Assembly (NCBI GenBank): GCA_963791495.1 | Contig: CAWBST010000013.1 | Location: forward strand, 310,001 to 374,000 | Length of the DNA: 64,000 nt | Reading direction: 5' to 3' | Source: JAMXLO01 sp963791495 | GTDB lineage: Bacteria; Pseudomonadota; Alphaproteobacteria; Acetobacterales; Acetobacteraceae | Shown here: piece after piece, positions 27,595 to 36,629 of the stretch | How positions within the stretch are numbered: the first letter of the stretch is position 1 | Layout of the letters: each line of letters starts with the position of its first letter | Made by a program: the position numbers and the translations under genes | Notes under the pieces: model-generated | Told to the model about the DNA's origin: nothing | Databases searched by the model: none | The model's input: the letters and a program-made list of their open reading frames with translations, nothing else

Positions 27595-28449
27595 CTAGTC
27601 GGGATCGGCTCCTTCGACCGCGGCAAACCCCTTGCCGAACGCGGAATCTCGTTTCTGGAACGCATATTTCACGCCGTGCGTACGCATCGTCTGACGGAAT
27701 TCGCGCGCCATCGGTGCGTTGTGGCCGCGCGCATCGATCTCAGCACCGATTCGCTGCAGCGTACGCGCGCCCATCAGTTCCAGCCCGAGATTGACCAGCC
27801 GCTTGTTGGCCGACAGCAGATGCGGGTCGACCAGCCCCATGCGGTCGGCGAGCCGCATCACCTCGGCTTCGAGGTCCGCCGCGGGCACTGATTTCATCGC
27901 AAGCCCGATGCGCGCGGCATCCGCGCCGGTGACGCTGTCGCCGGTGAACAGCAGCCGCTTCGCCCATTGCGGGCCGCAGTGATAGAGCCACATGCTGCCG
28001 GGCGGTGTGCCGAGGTCACGTACCGGGGGGAAACCGATGCGCGCATCGTCGGCGACGATCACCATGTCGCACAGCCAGGCGAGATCGGTGCCGATGCCGA
28101 TGCACGTGCCATGCACCTGGGCAATCACCGGCTTGTGCATGTCGAACAGCGTTATCCGGAGCCGTTGGCCTTGTTCCAGGCGCCATACATCGTCATCGAT
28201 CTCCTGCCGGCCGCGGTAGGCCTCGCCTCGGCCTGACGAGTATTCGCTGAGATCGGCACCGGCGCAGAAGTGCGGACCGGCGCCGCGCAGCACGACACTG
28301 TGCACGGGGTTGTACTCATCGGCCTCGAGCAGCGCCTCGTGCAGTTCGCGCAGCAACTTCCCGCTCAGGGCGTTGCGCTTCTCCGGACGGTTCAGCGTGA
28401 CGATGGCGGTCTTGCCCTTCACCTCGTAGGTGATCTGATCGAACTGCAT
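27595..28449 (-). CDS. enoyl-CoA hydratase/isomerase (crotonase) family protein
   Basis: A 284-residue crotonase-fold protein. TLNRPEKRNALSG and HFCAGADLSEY form the CoA and first oxyanion-hole segments, and HGTCIGIGTDLAWLCDMVI the second. The two Glu residues used by true hydratases are not evident: the position in the second oxyanion motif is Asp (TDLAW), and the later site reads FPPVRDLGTPPG. It is therefore more likely a different crotonase activity (isomerase, decarboxylase, thioesterase or C-C hydrolase). The ATG at 28449 follows GGGAGGA. It is divergent from the dehydratase-like gene with a 72-bp gap. Confidence 0.88.
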   Translation of the reverse strand: MQFDQITYEVKGKTAIVTLNRPEKRNALSGKLLRELHEALLEADEYNPVHSVVLRGAGPHFCAGADLSEYSSGRGEAYRGRQEIDDDVWRLEQGQRLRITLFDMHKPVIAQVHGTCIGIGTDLAWLCDMVIVADDARIGFPPVRDLGTPPGSMWLYHCGPQWAKRLLFTGDSVTGADAARIGLAMKSVPAADLEAEVMRLADRMGLVDPHLLSANKRLVNLGLELMGARTLQRIGAEIDARGHNAPMAREFRQTMRTHGVKYAFQKRDSAFGKGFAAVEGADPD

Positions 28450-28521
28450 GCGGCGTCCTCCCTTGCATTGCATCAGCGCGCGCGTAGGCTCGCCGGCAAA
28501 CATGCGCCGAGGAGGGAACCG

Positions 28522-29721
28522 ATGCCAGAGTTGCAGATCGCCCGCGTCGAGACGTTCCTGTTCGATCCAGGCGCGGGGAAGAATGTGCTGTTCTGCCGCA
28601 TGGAGACCGAGGATGGCCTGCACGGTTGGGGCGAAGCCTATGTCACGGCAGGCAAGGAGCCGGTGATCCAGCAGTGTCTGCAAGAGATGGCGAAGCACGT
28701 CATCGGCCGCAGCGCGTTGAACATCCGCCACACCGGGCAGATCTTATTCGAGGACTTCGCAATCCGGCGTGCATCGCTCGATCTGCTGTCGGCGTGGAGC
28801 GCGCTGGAGATCGCCATGTGGGACATCGTGGCGAAACGGGCAGGCTTGCCGCTTTACAACATTCTTGGCGGTGCATCGCGCGAGCGCGTGCGGGTCTATG
28901 CCAATGGCTGGTCGAGCGGATCGGAGCCGATCGAGGCCAACATCGAGCGAGCGCTCAAGGTGAAGGAGATGGGCTTTACTGCGCTGAAATGGGATCCGTT
29001 TCCCGGTCCATGGCGCAGCTTCATCCATCGTGAGGATGAGGAGCACGTGGTGCGTTATGTGCGCGCGATGCGCGAGGCGCTGGGGCCTGACTTCACACTG
29101 CTTGTGGAGGTGCATCGCCGGCTCGCACCGATGCATGCGATCCGTATCGGCAAGCGCATCGCCGAGTTCGACATCGGCTGGTACGAGGAGCCGTGCCTGT
29201 GCGACAACATCGAACTGGTCGCGGAAGTCCGGCGTAATGTGCCGATCCCGATCGTCACGGGCGAGGCGATCTATTCGAAGGAGGCATTCGCGGGGGCGTT
29301 GGCCGCGCGCGCGGCTGATATACTCAACCCGGACATCTGCAACTGCGGCGGTATCTCGGCGATGCTGGACATCGCGGCGATGGCCCAGCCGCACGCCGTG
29401 GCAATCGCACCGCACAACTACAACAGCACGCTGGTCGGGCTGGCGGCGACGGTGAACTTCTCGGCTGTCATCCCGAATTTCTGGATTGCGGAGTTCTTCG
29501 TCAACCTGCGGCCGGCATGTGACGAAGTGGCGGTGCAGCCGATCACCGTTCGGGACGGCTGGGCGGAACTGCCGACCGTGCCAGGGCATGGCATCGATAT
29601 CGACGTGGCGCGGCTGAAGGCACGGCCGTACCGCGACATGGGTGGCAAGGGTTTGCGGCAGTACTGGGAGGAGTTTCCGCGCAAGGACTATGTGGCTGGA
29701 GCGACTCGGACTGGGTACTAG
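28522..29721 (+). CDS. mandelate racemase/muconate lactonizing enzyme family protein (sugar-acid dehydratase-like)
   Basis: A 399-residue enolase-superfamily enzyme. The capping domain (HGWGEAYVTAGKEP) precedes the barrel. Key barrel features are GFTALKWDPF (general base Lys region), metal ligands in LLVEVHRR, WYEEPC and TGEAIYS, and the catalytic His in IAPHNYNSTL. The layout resembles galactonate/gluconate-type dehydratases. The first metal ligand is Glu-Val-His rather than the common Asp-x-Asn/His, so the substrate is uncertain. The ATG at 28522 has GAGGAGGG. Confidence 0.88.
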   Translation: MPELQIARVETFLFDPGAGKNVLFCRMETEDGLHGWGEAYVTAGKEPVIQQCLQEMAKHVIGRSALNIRHTGQILFEDFAIRRASLDLLSAWSALEIAMWDIVAKRAGLPLYNILGGASRERVRVYANGWSSGSEPIEANIERALKVKEMGFTALKWDPFPGPWRSFIHREDEEHVVRYVRAMREALGPDFTLLVEVHRRLAPMHAIRIGKRIAEFDIGWYEEPCLCDNIELVAEVRRNVPIPIVTGEAIYSKEAFAGALAARAADILNPDICNCGGISAMLDIAAMAQPHAVAIAPHNYNSTLVGLAATVNFSAVIPNFWIAEFFVNLRPACDEVAVQPITVRDGWAELPTVPGHGIDIDVARLKARPYRDMGGKGLRQYWEEFPRKDYVAGATRTGY

Positions 29722-29753
29722 ATATCAGGCTGCCGCGAGGAGGGATGCAATCC

Positions 29754-30290
29754 TCATTTGATAATGAAGAGGTCGTAAATGAGATGGTCTCCGTTTGCGT
29801 ACTCAACCATCTTTCCAATGGCTTGAATATCGTTAAGCCAGGAATACTTCTCCGACTTGGTTTGGAATGTGGGAGCGTTAACTATATAACAGTCGCCTGC
29901 CTTCAATGTTTCGCGCTTACGGAATCTATCCGCGTTTTCCTTATCGCAGCGCATCCTGCCACCGTAGGTCATGTAGATTATCTCATGTTCGCTGGTCTCG
30001 ATTGTTACGCGGGCATCTAATCCGAGCAGCAGGGCGTCGCCAGGAAGTCTGGTAACCCAGTCGGCGGATGGTGCCAAAATTCTCCCGTTAACTTTGCCGC
30101 TTACCGATCCTCCTGTTTGATCGAGAGAAATCGCGTGATTGGAGTTTACGACCAGTGCCGGGTCCTTCTTCAGGTATACCGTCATCAGATATTCGGCGTC
30201 GACAGCGGTCGATTGAGCAGTCGCTGGTGTTCCAGAGAGGAAGGCCGCAGTTGCCAGTGCTACGAGCCGGGTGAACAATGTACAGTTCAT
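29754..30290 (-). CDS. exported DUF3237 family protein
   Basis: About 178 residues with a signal peptide (LFTRLVALATAAFLSGTPATA). The DUF3237 pattern is GSVSGKVNGRILAPSADWV, then LGLDARVTIETSEHEIIYMTYGGRMR, PTFQTKSEKYSWLN and IGKMV. The function of DUF3237 is unknown. The ATG at 30290 is preferred (AGGTGG upstream) over a GTG at 30302. The local GC looks lower than in neighbours. It is convergent with the dehydratase-like gene. Confidence 0.78.
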   Translation of the reverse strand: MNCTLFTRLVALATAAFLSGTPATAQSTAVDAEYLMTVYLKKDPALVVNSNHAISLDQTGGSVSGKVNGRILAPSADWVTRLPGDALLLGLDARVTIETSEHEIIYMTYGGRMRCDKENADRFRKRETLKAGDCYIVNAPTFQTKSEKYSWLNDIQAIGKMVEYANGDHLIYDLFIIK

Positions 30291-30355
30291 TGCTTTTTCC
30301 ACCTAAATATCGCTCGGGCGTACACAGTCCGGCCTATTAGCTAGCTGTCGATCGG

Positions 30356-32074
30356 CTACGCGTCCACGCGACCTGGATACGCCGTGTCGTCATCGTCCAG
30401 CAGCAGCCGATCACGCTGCAGTTGAGCCGCTACCTCCGTCACGCGGGCGACATACGCATCACGCCGCAAATAGCGCTCCTCGACGGACGGCCGCGGATCG
30501 TTTGCCTGCTCGCGGTCCGCACGCGTCGCGGCGAATGTCAGATATGTCCCGTCCCGATCGGCGAGCACGCCCTCCGGCAGTGGCGCCTTGTACAGGTTCC
30601 ATCCGGTGAACGTACCGCGCGGCACGGCGATGTCGGGCAGCCGGATGCCGGCGATCTCGTTGCCGTCGGCATCCACCTGCGGCACCAACGGCTGCCACGC
30701 GTGCAACGGCGACTGAGGATCGGTCCAGTCACCAAGCGCCACGACATCATCCGGTGCAAGCGGCGGCACGAGCGACGCAAGCTTCGGCCATGCCACGGAC
30801 TCTGCGCGTACCAGCGTGCCGTCAGCGATGCGTGGCAGCCGTGATGGCGGCGGGTCGCGACCATTCACCACCCATTCGTCGAGCGCCACCAGCAGCGCGC
30901 GGATCGCCGGCATCGGATCGTGCCAGTTGCGCGGATTGGTGCACGGGCCGGCGTCGCGCGGCATGCCGGCCTTGCCGCCGTGCTGCGTGCCAGGCAGGTA
31001 ATAGCCGCGCACATTCGCCGGCAGGGCGACGTCGCGCGTGCCGTAGGGATCGGTGTGCAGCAGCGACGCGCCCTTCTGCCAGTATTCGGTCGAGGTATTG
31101 GTCTCGATCACCTTCGTATCGTCGCCGCGCAGCAGTTCGCCGGTCGCGAAGGGGAATTCCACCTCCGGAAAGCCATGGTCCTCGTGCCAGGTGCGTGTGC
31201 GCGCCGGCTGCCCAAACTCGGTGTTGAAGAATACGCGGCCTATGCCGGCGACGTGCGTGAACACACCGTCGAACACGCGCGCTCCGTCCTCGTCGCGGTT
31301 GAAGCCTTGCGCAAGGTGATCGCGCAGATAGCGACCAGCCTGCGATATGCCGAACGCAAGTGCATGAGTCGGCTGACGGCCCAGTAGATCGCGGCCTGTG
31401 GCGCTGTTGCGCAGATGGCTGACGATGTCGCGCGTGGCCGCAAAGCCGATGCCCAGCACGCGGGGCTTCGTCGCATCGTATCTGAGTTCGTAAATCGAGC
31501 CTGGCTCCGGGCGTGTACCCTGGGCCAGCCGCACCGTGCGCGCATCGACGAACTCGAATGCCACAGGCTGCCGCGGCGCGGTCTGAGTCCGCCGCACGGT
31601 CAGCACAGCGTCATCGCGCGTGGCCGCCTCATAGGACAGCCGGAACTGCTGCAGCTCCCCGCCGCGCGTACCGGAGATGAACTCCTCGCGGATGCGCCGG
31701 ACGATGGGTGCACCGTTATCGGTTGCGATCGGTGTGTCCAGTCCAAGACCGCCATTGGCGCGCGGCGCGCCCGGATCCCAGCCGGACCACACCAGAGTGA
31801 AGCCCAACCTCAAGGGCAGCGCGTTGCCGAGGTCGGCGGCGGTCTGCGGCTGATTGCCAGCCTTGCCGGCGCAGAGATTGGCGAACAGCATGATCCGGCC
31901 GCGATTGTTCACCTCGTACAGGATGCGACCATTGCCGCGTTCGGGATCCGCGGGACGCAGAATGCAGATGTCGCTCCGGTACTCGACTTTGCCATGTGCG
32001 TTGCGCGGCGCCTTGTCGATGTTGACGATACCGCGGTTCGCGGGATGCGCCGGATCGAGTTCACCGATCGCCAC
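30356..32074 (-). CDS. alpha/beta hydrolase domain-containing protein, N-terminus uncertain
   Basis: At least 572 residues of a large alpha/beta-hydrolase-domain family. Seen: ELDPAHPANRGIVNID, VWSGWDPG, the nucleophile region ALAFGISQAGRYLRD, and YYLPGTQHGG with a late His. The GTG at 32074 gives the listed frame. Conserved residues continue upstream in the same frame (ITSRAPFVGGATFGEIGAYERL) to the scoB stop TGA, with no usable start codon. The ATG at 32165, overlapping scoB as ATGA, encodes MITAD in a different frame. One base removed would give MITAIEITSRAPF. A frameshift or an uncommon start is likely. Confidence 0.82.
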   Translation of the reverse strand: MAIGELDPAHPANRGIVNIDKAPRNAHGKVEYRSDICILRPADPERGNGRILYEVNNRGRIMLFANLCAGKAGNQPQTAADLGNALPLRLGFTLVWSGWDPGAPRANGGLGLDTPIATDNGAPIVRRIREEFISGTRGGELQQFRLSYEAATRDDAVLTVRRTQTAPRQPVAFEFVDARTVRLAQGTRPEPGSIYELRYDATKPRVLGIGFAATRDIVSHLRNSATGRDLLGRQPTHALAFGISQAGRYLRDHLAQGFNRDEDGARVFDGVFTHVAGIGRVFFNTEFGQPARTRTWHEDHGFPEVEFPFATGELLRGDDTKVIETNTSTEYWQKGASLLHTDPYGTRDVALPANVRGYYLPGTQHGGKAGMPRDAGPCTNPRNWHDPMPAIRALLVALDEWVVNGRDPPPSRLPRIADGTLVRAESVAWPKLASLVPPLAPDDVVALGDWTDPQSPLHAWQPLVPQVDADGNEIAGIRLPDIAVPRGTFTGWNLYKAPLPEGVLADRDGTYLTFAATRADREQANDPRPSVEERYLRRDAYVARVTEVAAQLQRDRLLLDDDDTAYPGRVDA

Positions 32075-32161
32075 GCCATCCAGCCGTTCATAAGCCCCGA
32101 TCTCGCCAAATGTGGCACCGCCGACGAACGGCGCGCGTGACGTGATCTCGATCTGCGGTGA

Positions 32162-32824
32162 TCATGGCTCGCCCTCCGTATGAAGTTTCGCCTCCGTGCG
32201 CGCCTGCAGAGCCTCGAGTGTCATGCCTGGGATCATGTCGCGCACGACAATACCGCGCGCAGTCACATCGAGCACTGCAAGATTGGTATAGACGCGCTTC
32301 ACCACGCCCTTCGCAGTCAGCGGATAAGTGCAGCGTTGTCGAATTCGCGGTTCGCCTTCTTTGGTGGTGTGCTCCATCACCACCCAGAGCCGCTGTGCCC
32401 CGATCGCGAGGTCCATGGCGCCGCCGATCTGCTTCACCGGCTCGTCTGCCGAGCGCGCCCAGTTGGCGATGTCGCCGTTCTCGGCAACCTCGAAAGCGCC
32501 GAGCACGCACAGATCCAGGTGTCCGCCACGCGCGATAGCGAAGCTGTCGGCGTGATGCACATAGGAGCCACCGGTGCGCAACGTGACATGCGTCGTGCTG
32601 GCGTTGATCAGGAACGGGTTCACCGCATCGGGCGACGGCGCGGGACCAACGCCGATCACGCCGTTCTCGGCATGGAAGATTACCTCGCGGTCGGCCGGCA
32701 CGAAGTCGGCGACCAGTGTTGGGATGCCGATGCCGAGATTGACCAGCCAGCCCTCGGGAATGTCGTGCGCGCACCACGCAGCGATGCCGTTGCGATCGAG
32801 CGGGGAGATTTCGGTGTCCGCCAT
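32162..32824 (-). CDS. 3-oxoacid CoA-transferase subunit B
   Basis: A 220-residue subunit transferring CoA between acids (3-oxoadipate or acetoacetate type). The glycine loop GWLVNLGIGIPTLV and the catalytic-Glu motif HAENGVIGVGP are intact, as are GAFEVAENGDIANW and TRAR-equivalent C-terminal segments. It follows subunit A by nine bases. It is followed by the hydrolase gene, overlapping at the stop. Substrate preference cannot be read from the sequence. Confidence 0.92.
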   Translation of the reverse strand: MADTEISPLDRNGIAAWCAHDIPEGWLVNLGIGIPTLVADFVPADREVIFHAENGVIGVGPAPSPDAVNPFLINASTTHVTLRTGGSYVHHADSFAIARGGHLDLCVLGAFEVAENGDIANWARSADEPVKQIGGAMDLAIGAQRLWVVMEHTTKEGEPRIRQRCTYPLTAKGVVKRVYTNLAVLDVTARGIVVRDMIPGMTLEALQARTEAKLHTEGEP

Positions 32825-32833
32825 CGGATCCTC

Positions 32834-33493
32834 TCAGAGCGGCACGTGCAGCACGCGATTGACGAAGATGCCTGGCGTCATGATCGTCTCCGGCGCGAGC
32901 TCGCCGAGTGCAGCGACATTGCGCGTCATGGCGATGGTCAGCTTTGCTCCCATCGCCATGACCGGATTGAGGTTCTGTGCGCTGTCGCGGTAGGTGAGGT
33001 TGCCCCAGCGATCCGCACGCCATGCCTCGATCAGTGCGACATCGCCAGGCAGCGGATATTCCAGCAGACACAGCCTGCCGCCGATCTCGCGCGTCTCACG
33101 GCCTTCCGCGAGCAGCGTGTCGGCACCGGTGGGCGTGTAGAAGCCGGTGATGCCCGCGCCGGCCGCGCGGATGCGTTCGGCGAGCGTGCCCTGCGGCACG
33201 ATCTCCACCTCCAGGTCACCACGCTGGAACAACCGCCCCGCGAGACTTGCCGGGCGCACGAAGCTGCAGATCAGCCGGCGCACGCGGCCGAGCGACAGCA
33301 GTTGCTCGATCGCGCTGCCATCGCGACCGCCGGCGACAGCCACGATGGTGAGATCGCGCGCACCCTGCGTGATGAGGCCGTCGAGCAGCGGTGTAGGAAT
33401 GCCGACATCGCCGAAGCCTCCGAGCAGGACAGTCGAGCCATCGGCAATGCCAGCCATGGCATCGGCCATGGAGTGCACGAACTTGTCGATCAT
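32834..33493 (-). CDS. 3-oxoacid CoA-transferase subunit A
   Basis: A 219-residue partner of subunit B. The CoA-binding loop reads LLGGFGDVGIPTPLLDGL near residue 23, followed by GFYTPTGADTLLAEG and an EAWRADRWGNLTYR segment typical of the family. The ATG at 33493 is used; the frame is open to 33595 without conserved sequence. First gene of a three-gene unit (A, B, hydrolase), divergent from the MHS transporter. Confidence 0.92.
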   Translation of the reverse strand: MIDKFVHSMADAMAGIADGSTVLLGGFGDVGIPTPLLDGLITQGARDLTIVAVAGGRDGSAIEQLLSLGRVRRLICSFVRPASLAGRLFQRGDLEVEIVPQGTLAERIRAAGAGITGFYTPTGADTLLAEGRETREIGGRLCLLEYPLPGDVALIEAWRADRWGNLTYRDSAQNLNPVMAMGAKLTIAMTRNVAALGELAPETIMTPGIFVNRVLHVPL

Positions 33494-33625
33494 GGCGCAA
33501 GCGTAGCGCACGCTTTCGGCATCGTCGAGGCGACTGACACAGCAGGGGTTTCCCTTTGCGATCCAGCCCGATACTTTGATTGCTCGACCGGCCATGAAGA
33601 GCCGCTCATGACGGAGGGGAAAGAC

Positions 33626-34942
33626 ATGCCGAGTGAAGTGCAGTCAACGTCGTCGCCGGCGACAGCGGAGGATACCGCAACAGTTCGCCGCGCCGTACTT
33701 GCCTGCGCTGCCGGCCAGGCCTTCGAAATCTTCGATTTCGTCATCTACGGATTCTTCGCGATCGCCATCGGCCGCGCGTTCTTTCCGGCCACCGATCCGG
33801 CAGCCTCGCTGCTCGCCAGCTTCGCGACGTTTGCGGTCGGTTTTCTGTTTCGTCCGGTAGGGGCGATCGTGATCGGCTACTACGGCGACCGCTATGGACG
33901 ACGCAAGGCGCTGGTGGTGACCATCGGCATGATGGCCTGCGCCACGGGCATCACCGGGCTTATTCCGTCCTATTCGTCCATCGGTCTTTGGGCACCGATC
34001 CTGCTGGTGATCTGCCGCATGCTGCAAGGGTTCTCCACCGGCGGCGAATGGGGCGGGGCCGCCGCCTTCCTGGTCGAGCATGCGCCTGCGGGACGCCGCG
34101 GCTTCATCGGCAGCTTCCAGCAGGCGGCGACGGCGATCGGCGCGATGGGAGCCACGTTCTCAGCGGCAGTCCTCAGCTCGTCCATGAGTTCCGACAGCTT
34201 CTTCACCTGGGGTTGGCGCATCCCCTTCCTGATCGGCTTTGTGCTTGGTCCGATCGGCTATTACCTACGCACTCGCGTGGCGGAGACGCCGGCTTTTCAG
34301 CGCGCTGTCGAGACTCAAACGATCAAGCGCATGCCGATTGCCGAAGCGTTTGCCGAACATGGCGGCATGTTCCTTGCGGCGTTCGGTCTGTCGATCATCG
34401 GCTGCGTCATCAACTATGTGTTCCTGGTGTTTCTGCCGAGCTTCGCATCGCAGACGCTGAAGATCGATCTCAGTCGCGCGCTGTGGTCAACGGCACTCGC
34501 GGGCACTCTCTATCTCGTGCTGACGCCGATCGTGGGGCATTACTCCGATCGCGTCGGACGCAAGCCGATGTTGTTCGCCTGCTCGCTGCTCTCGCTTATC
34601 ATGGCGTACCCGCTGTTCATGTTTCTCCGGAGCTATCCCAGCTTCTGGGGCCTGCTGGTCGTACAGGCGACGGCGCAGGCGGTGTTGACGCTGTATACCG
34701 GCGTGATCTCTACGATTCTGTCGGAGATGTTCCCGACCAACGTGCGCTACACCGCGCTGTCGGTCAGCTATGGCTTTGCGGTGGCGATCTTCGGCGGTTT
34801 CGCACCGTATATCTCGACATTCCTGGTGCGCGTGACCGGCGACGTGCTGGCACCGAGTTATTACGTGATGGCCGCCGGGATTGTGAGCGGGATCGCGGTG
34901 CTGTTCGTGCACGAACGCCACCGCGCACCGGCGCTGGCCTGA
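33626..34942 (+). CDS. MFS transporter, metabolite:H+ symporter (MHS) family
   Basis: A 438-residue inner-membrane transporter with twelve predicted helices. Signatures are GQAFEIFDFVIYGF in helix 1, the loop 2-3 motif GDRYGRRKAL, CRMLQGFSTGGEWGGAA, and a second repeat loop SDRVGRKPM. MHS members import carboxylates and betaines, so an organic acid for the neighbouring CoA-transferase is a reasonable guess. The ATG at 33626 follows GGAGGGGA. Co-directional with the small hydrolase 15 bp downstream. Confidence 0.92.
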   Translation: MPSEVQSTSSPATAEDTATVRRAVLACAAGQAFEIFDFVIYGFFAIAIGRAFFPATDPAASLLASFATFAVGFLFRPVGAIVIGYYGDRYGRRKALVVTIGMMACATGITGLIPSYSSIGLWAPILLVICRMLQGFSTGGEWGGAAAFLVEHAPAGRRGFIGSFQQAATAIGAMGATFSAAVLSSSMSSDSFFTWGWRIPFLIGFVLGPIGYYLRTRVAETPAFQRAVETQTIKRMPIAEAFAEHGGMFLAAFGLSIIGCVINYVFLVFLPSFASQTLKIDLSRALWSTALAGTLYLVLTPIVGHYSDRVGRKPMLFACSLLSLIMAYPLFMFLRSYPSFWGLLVVQATAQAVLTLYTGVISTILSEMFPTNVRYTALSVSYGFAVAIFGGFAPYISTFLVRVTGDVLAPSYYVMAAGIVSGIAVLFVHERHRAPALA

Positions 34943-34956
34943 GAGGAAACAGGAAC

Positions 34957-35646
34957 ATGGCAAATATCGTACTGATTCATGGCGCGTATCAGGGCGGCTG
35001 GATCTGGCAGCGTGTCGTGTCACGTCTGGCCGCGTCGGGGCATCGCGTGTTCGCGCCGAGTCTTGATGGCTGCGCGGAACGCCGTCATGCGCTGCGGCCA
35101 GGCATCAGCACCGAGACGCATGGCGGCGAGATCGCCGAACTGCTGTTCTTTGAGGACCTGCGCGACACCGTGCTGGTGGGCACGAGCAGCGGCGGCATGG
35201 TGGTGTGCAGTGCGGCGGAACGCGCGCGTGATCGGATCGGTCGGCTGGTGTTCGTCGATGCGCTGGCGCTGCTGGATGGCGAGTGCATCGGCGACATCGT
35301 CAATCGGACCTCGCGCGTGACGAGCGATCTCGCAACCGGTCCGTCGCGCGAGGATGCGGCGGGGCGGATGTTCGCGAGCCTCGACGATGCGACCAAGGCT
35401 TGGACACTGGACCGTTATACGCCGCATCCGGTGGCGGCGATGAATGATCCGGTAAAACTGCAGAACTTCTGGCAGCAGACGTGGAAGGCAAGCGTGATCT
35501 GGTGCCGGCAGGCGGCGAATCCGGGCGAGGCACATCAGCGTCGCGCCGCCCAGAAGCTCGGGGCGACGTGGCACGAGCTGGACACCGGGCACTATCCGAT
35601 GCTGACAGCGGCGGAGGAACTGGCGCGGTTGATCGTTCAGGGATGA
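34957..35646 (+). CDS. alpha/beta hydrolase (salicylate esterase-like)
   Basis: A 229-residue compact hydrolase. VLIHGAYQGGWIW is the oxyanion strand, VGTSSGGMVV near residue 72 the nucleophile elbow, and the catalytic His lies in LDTGHYPMLTAAEEL. This spelling is shared by plant-type methylesterases, hydroxynitrile lyases and many bacterial homologues. Fifteen bases after the transporter stop, with an AGGAA site, so probably in the same operon and acting on an imported ester. Confidence 0.88.
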   Translation: MANIVLIHGAYQGGWIWQRVVSRLAASGHRVFAPSLDGCAERRHALRPGISTETHGGEIAELLFFEDLRDTVLVGTSSGGMVVCSAAERARDRIGRLVFVDALALLDGECIGDIVNRTSRVTSDLATGPSREDAAGRMFASLDDATKAWTLDRYTPHPVAAMNDPVKLQNFWQQTWKASVIWCRQAANPGEAHQRRAAQKLGATWHELDTGHYPMLTAAEELARLIVQG

Positions 35647-35865
35647 TTCGCAGAGGGCAGACGCCGTCTCAGCGCAGCGTCAGCGTTGTCGCGCGAACCT
35701 TCCGCAAGAAGCGTTGCAGCTGTGATGGCTCCGCGCGGTCTATGTCGTAGTGGACACACCACCTTATCCGACACCTGCGTGCGCACAGCGCACGGATCGC
35801 GCGAGCGCATCGACCGATCCGGTGACAGCCCTCAAACCGTCGCCTTCAGCGCCAGGCGATCCCGA

Positions 35866-36153
35866 TCATCGCTTGCCGACCGAACTGTTTTCTCCGGCGC
35901 CTTTGCCGTAGCCGAGAGGCTTGTTCGTATCGCGATCTGAGGCGCCGGGTCCAACACTCGTCCCGGTTCCTGACGGCGAGGTCTGGCCGCCCGCATACGA
36001 GCCGGTCTTTCCGGGCTCTGTTGGCGATGTCTGGGTCATGCCGGCAGTGCCGTTCGGCTTTCCGGTGGAATCATTGCCCGTCACAGCAAATGCAGCGCTA
36101 GCCAGTCCCGCTGACACAATGGCCGCCAAACCAAGTGTACGTATCGAGTTCAT
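35866..36153 (-). CDS. small secreted Gly/Thr-rich protein
   Basis: About 95 residues with a signal peptide (GLAAIVSAGLASAAFA) and a disordered tail rich in Gly, Ser, Thr and Pro (for example SYAGGQTSPSGTG). The ATG at 36153 has CAGGAGGA upstream. The frame extends to 36219 without a better start. No family is recognised. The 220 bp between it and the hydrolase gene show nothing. Confidence 0.6.
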   Translation of the reverse strand: MNSIRTLGLAAIVSAGLASAAFAVTGNDSTGKPNGTAGMTQTSPTEPGKTGSYAGGQTSPSGTGTSVGPGASDRDTNKPLGYGKGAGENSSVGKR

Positions 36154-36242
36154 GATCAGGTCCTCCTGTTCATCCGATACTCGGAAGGACAAACGTCCCT
36201 GCTCAGTGGGTCGATCCATCCCTCACGCCAAAAAGACCGGAG

Positions 36243-36593
36243 CTACGGAAACTCCGCCAACCGGAACCTTCCCGCCGCGACTTGATCTCCGGCCAGCGCG
36301 GCCCGCACCGCCGCCTCGCCGGCGGGTGTCGCGATCACGGCGATCGAGTGAAACCACGCCACCTCGCCGCGTGCCCGGGCGAGGAACAGCCGGCCCAGCG
36401 CTTCCGCCACCGGGCCGCGCGGCACGCAACAGGGGCAGCCCGCGACATGTCCGGCCAGCCCCGGTGCCAGCCGGAACCGGGCAACCGGTCGGTCAGGGGC
36501 CACCGGGGCATCGCCCTCGATCAGCACCGCCTCGCCCGCTTCCGGCCGGCCGAACCGCACGGGAATCCGATCATCCGCCCTCTGATTCACCAT
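36243..36593 (-). CDS. CPCC-motif small protein divergent from the methionine regulator
   Basis: A 116-residue soluble protein. The central GCPCCVPRGPVAEALGRLFLARARGEV segment, around residues 52-77, has three cysteines in CPCC and may bind a metal. The C-terminal half ends GDQVAAGRFRLAEF. The ATG at 36593 has no visible ribosome-binding site. Only 36 bp separate it from the ArsR-type gene, and a palindrome sits in that gap, so both genes are likely controlled together. A role in zinc or metal handling is a guess only. Confidence 0.65.
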   Translation of the reverse strand: MVNQRADDRIPVRFGRPEAGEAVLIEGDAPVAPDRPVARFRLAPGLAGHVAGCPCCVPRGPVAEALGRLFLARARGEVAWFHSIAVIATPAGEAAVRAALAGDQVAAGRFRLAEFP

Positions 36594-36597
36594 CTGG

Positions 36598-36617
36598 ACA
36601 TAAGGATATGTTTATGT
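36598..36617. promoter_or_regulatory. palindromic operator, probable ArsR/SahR-type site
   Basis: ACATAA-GG-ATAT-GT-TTATGT: a 20-bp inverted repeat in the 36-bp gap between the CPCC gene and the ArsR-methyltransferase gene. The pattern of AT-rich half-sites around a central ATAT resembles SahR operators of methionine-cycle genes in proteobacteria (from memory, not searched). Its position allows one repressor to block both directions. Confidence 0.65.
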
Positions 36618-36629
36618 AAACCATGAACC

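Noticed and set aside
36594..36629. Cobalamin or SAM riboswitch before the methionine genes
   Set aside because: The space between the divergent genes is only 36 bp, too short for either riboswitch, and is filled by the palindrome.
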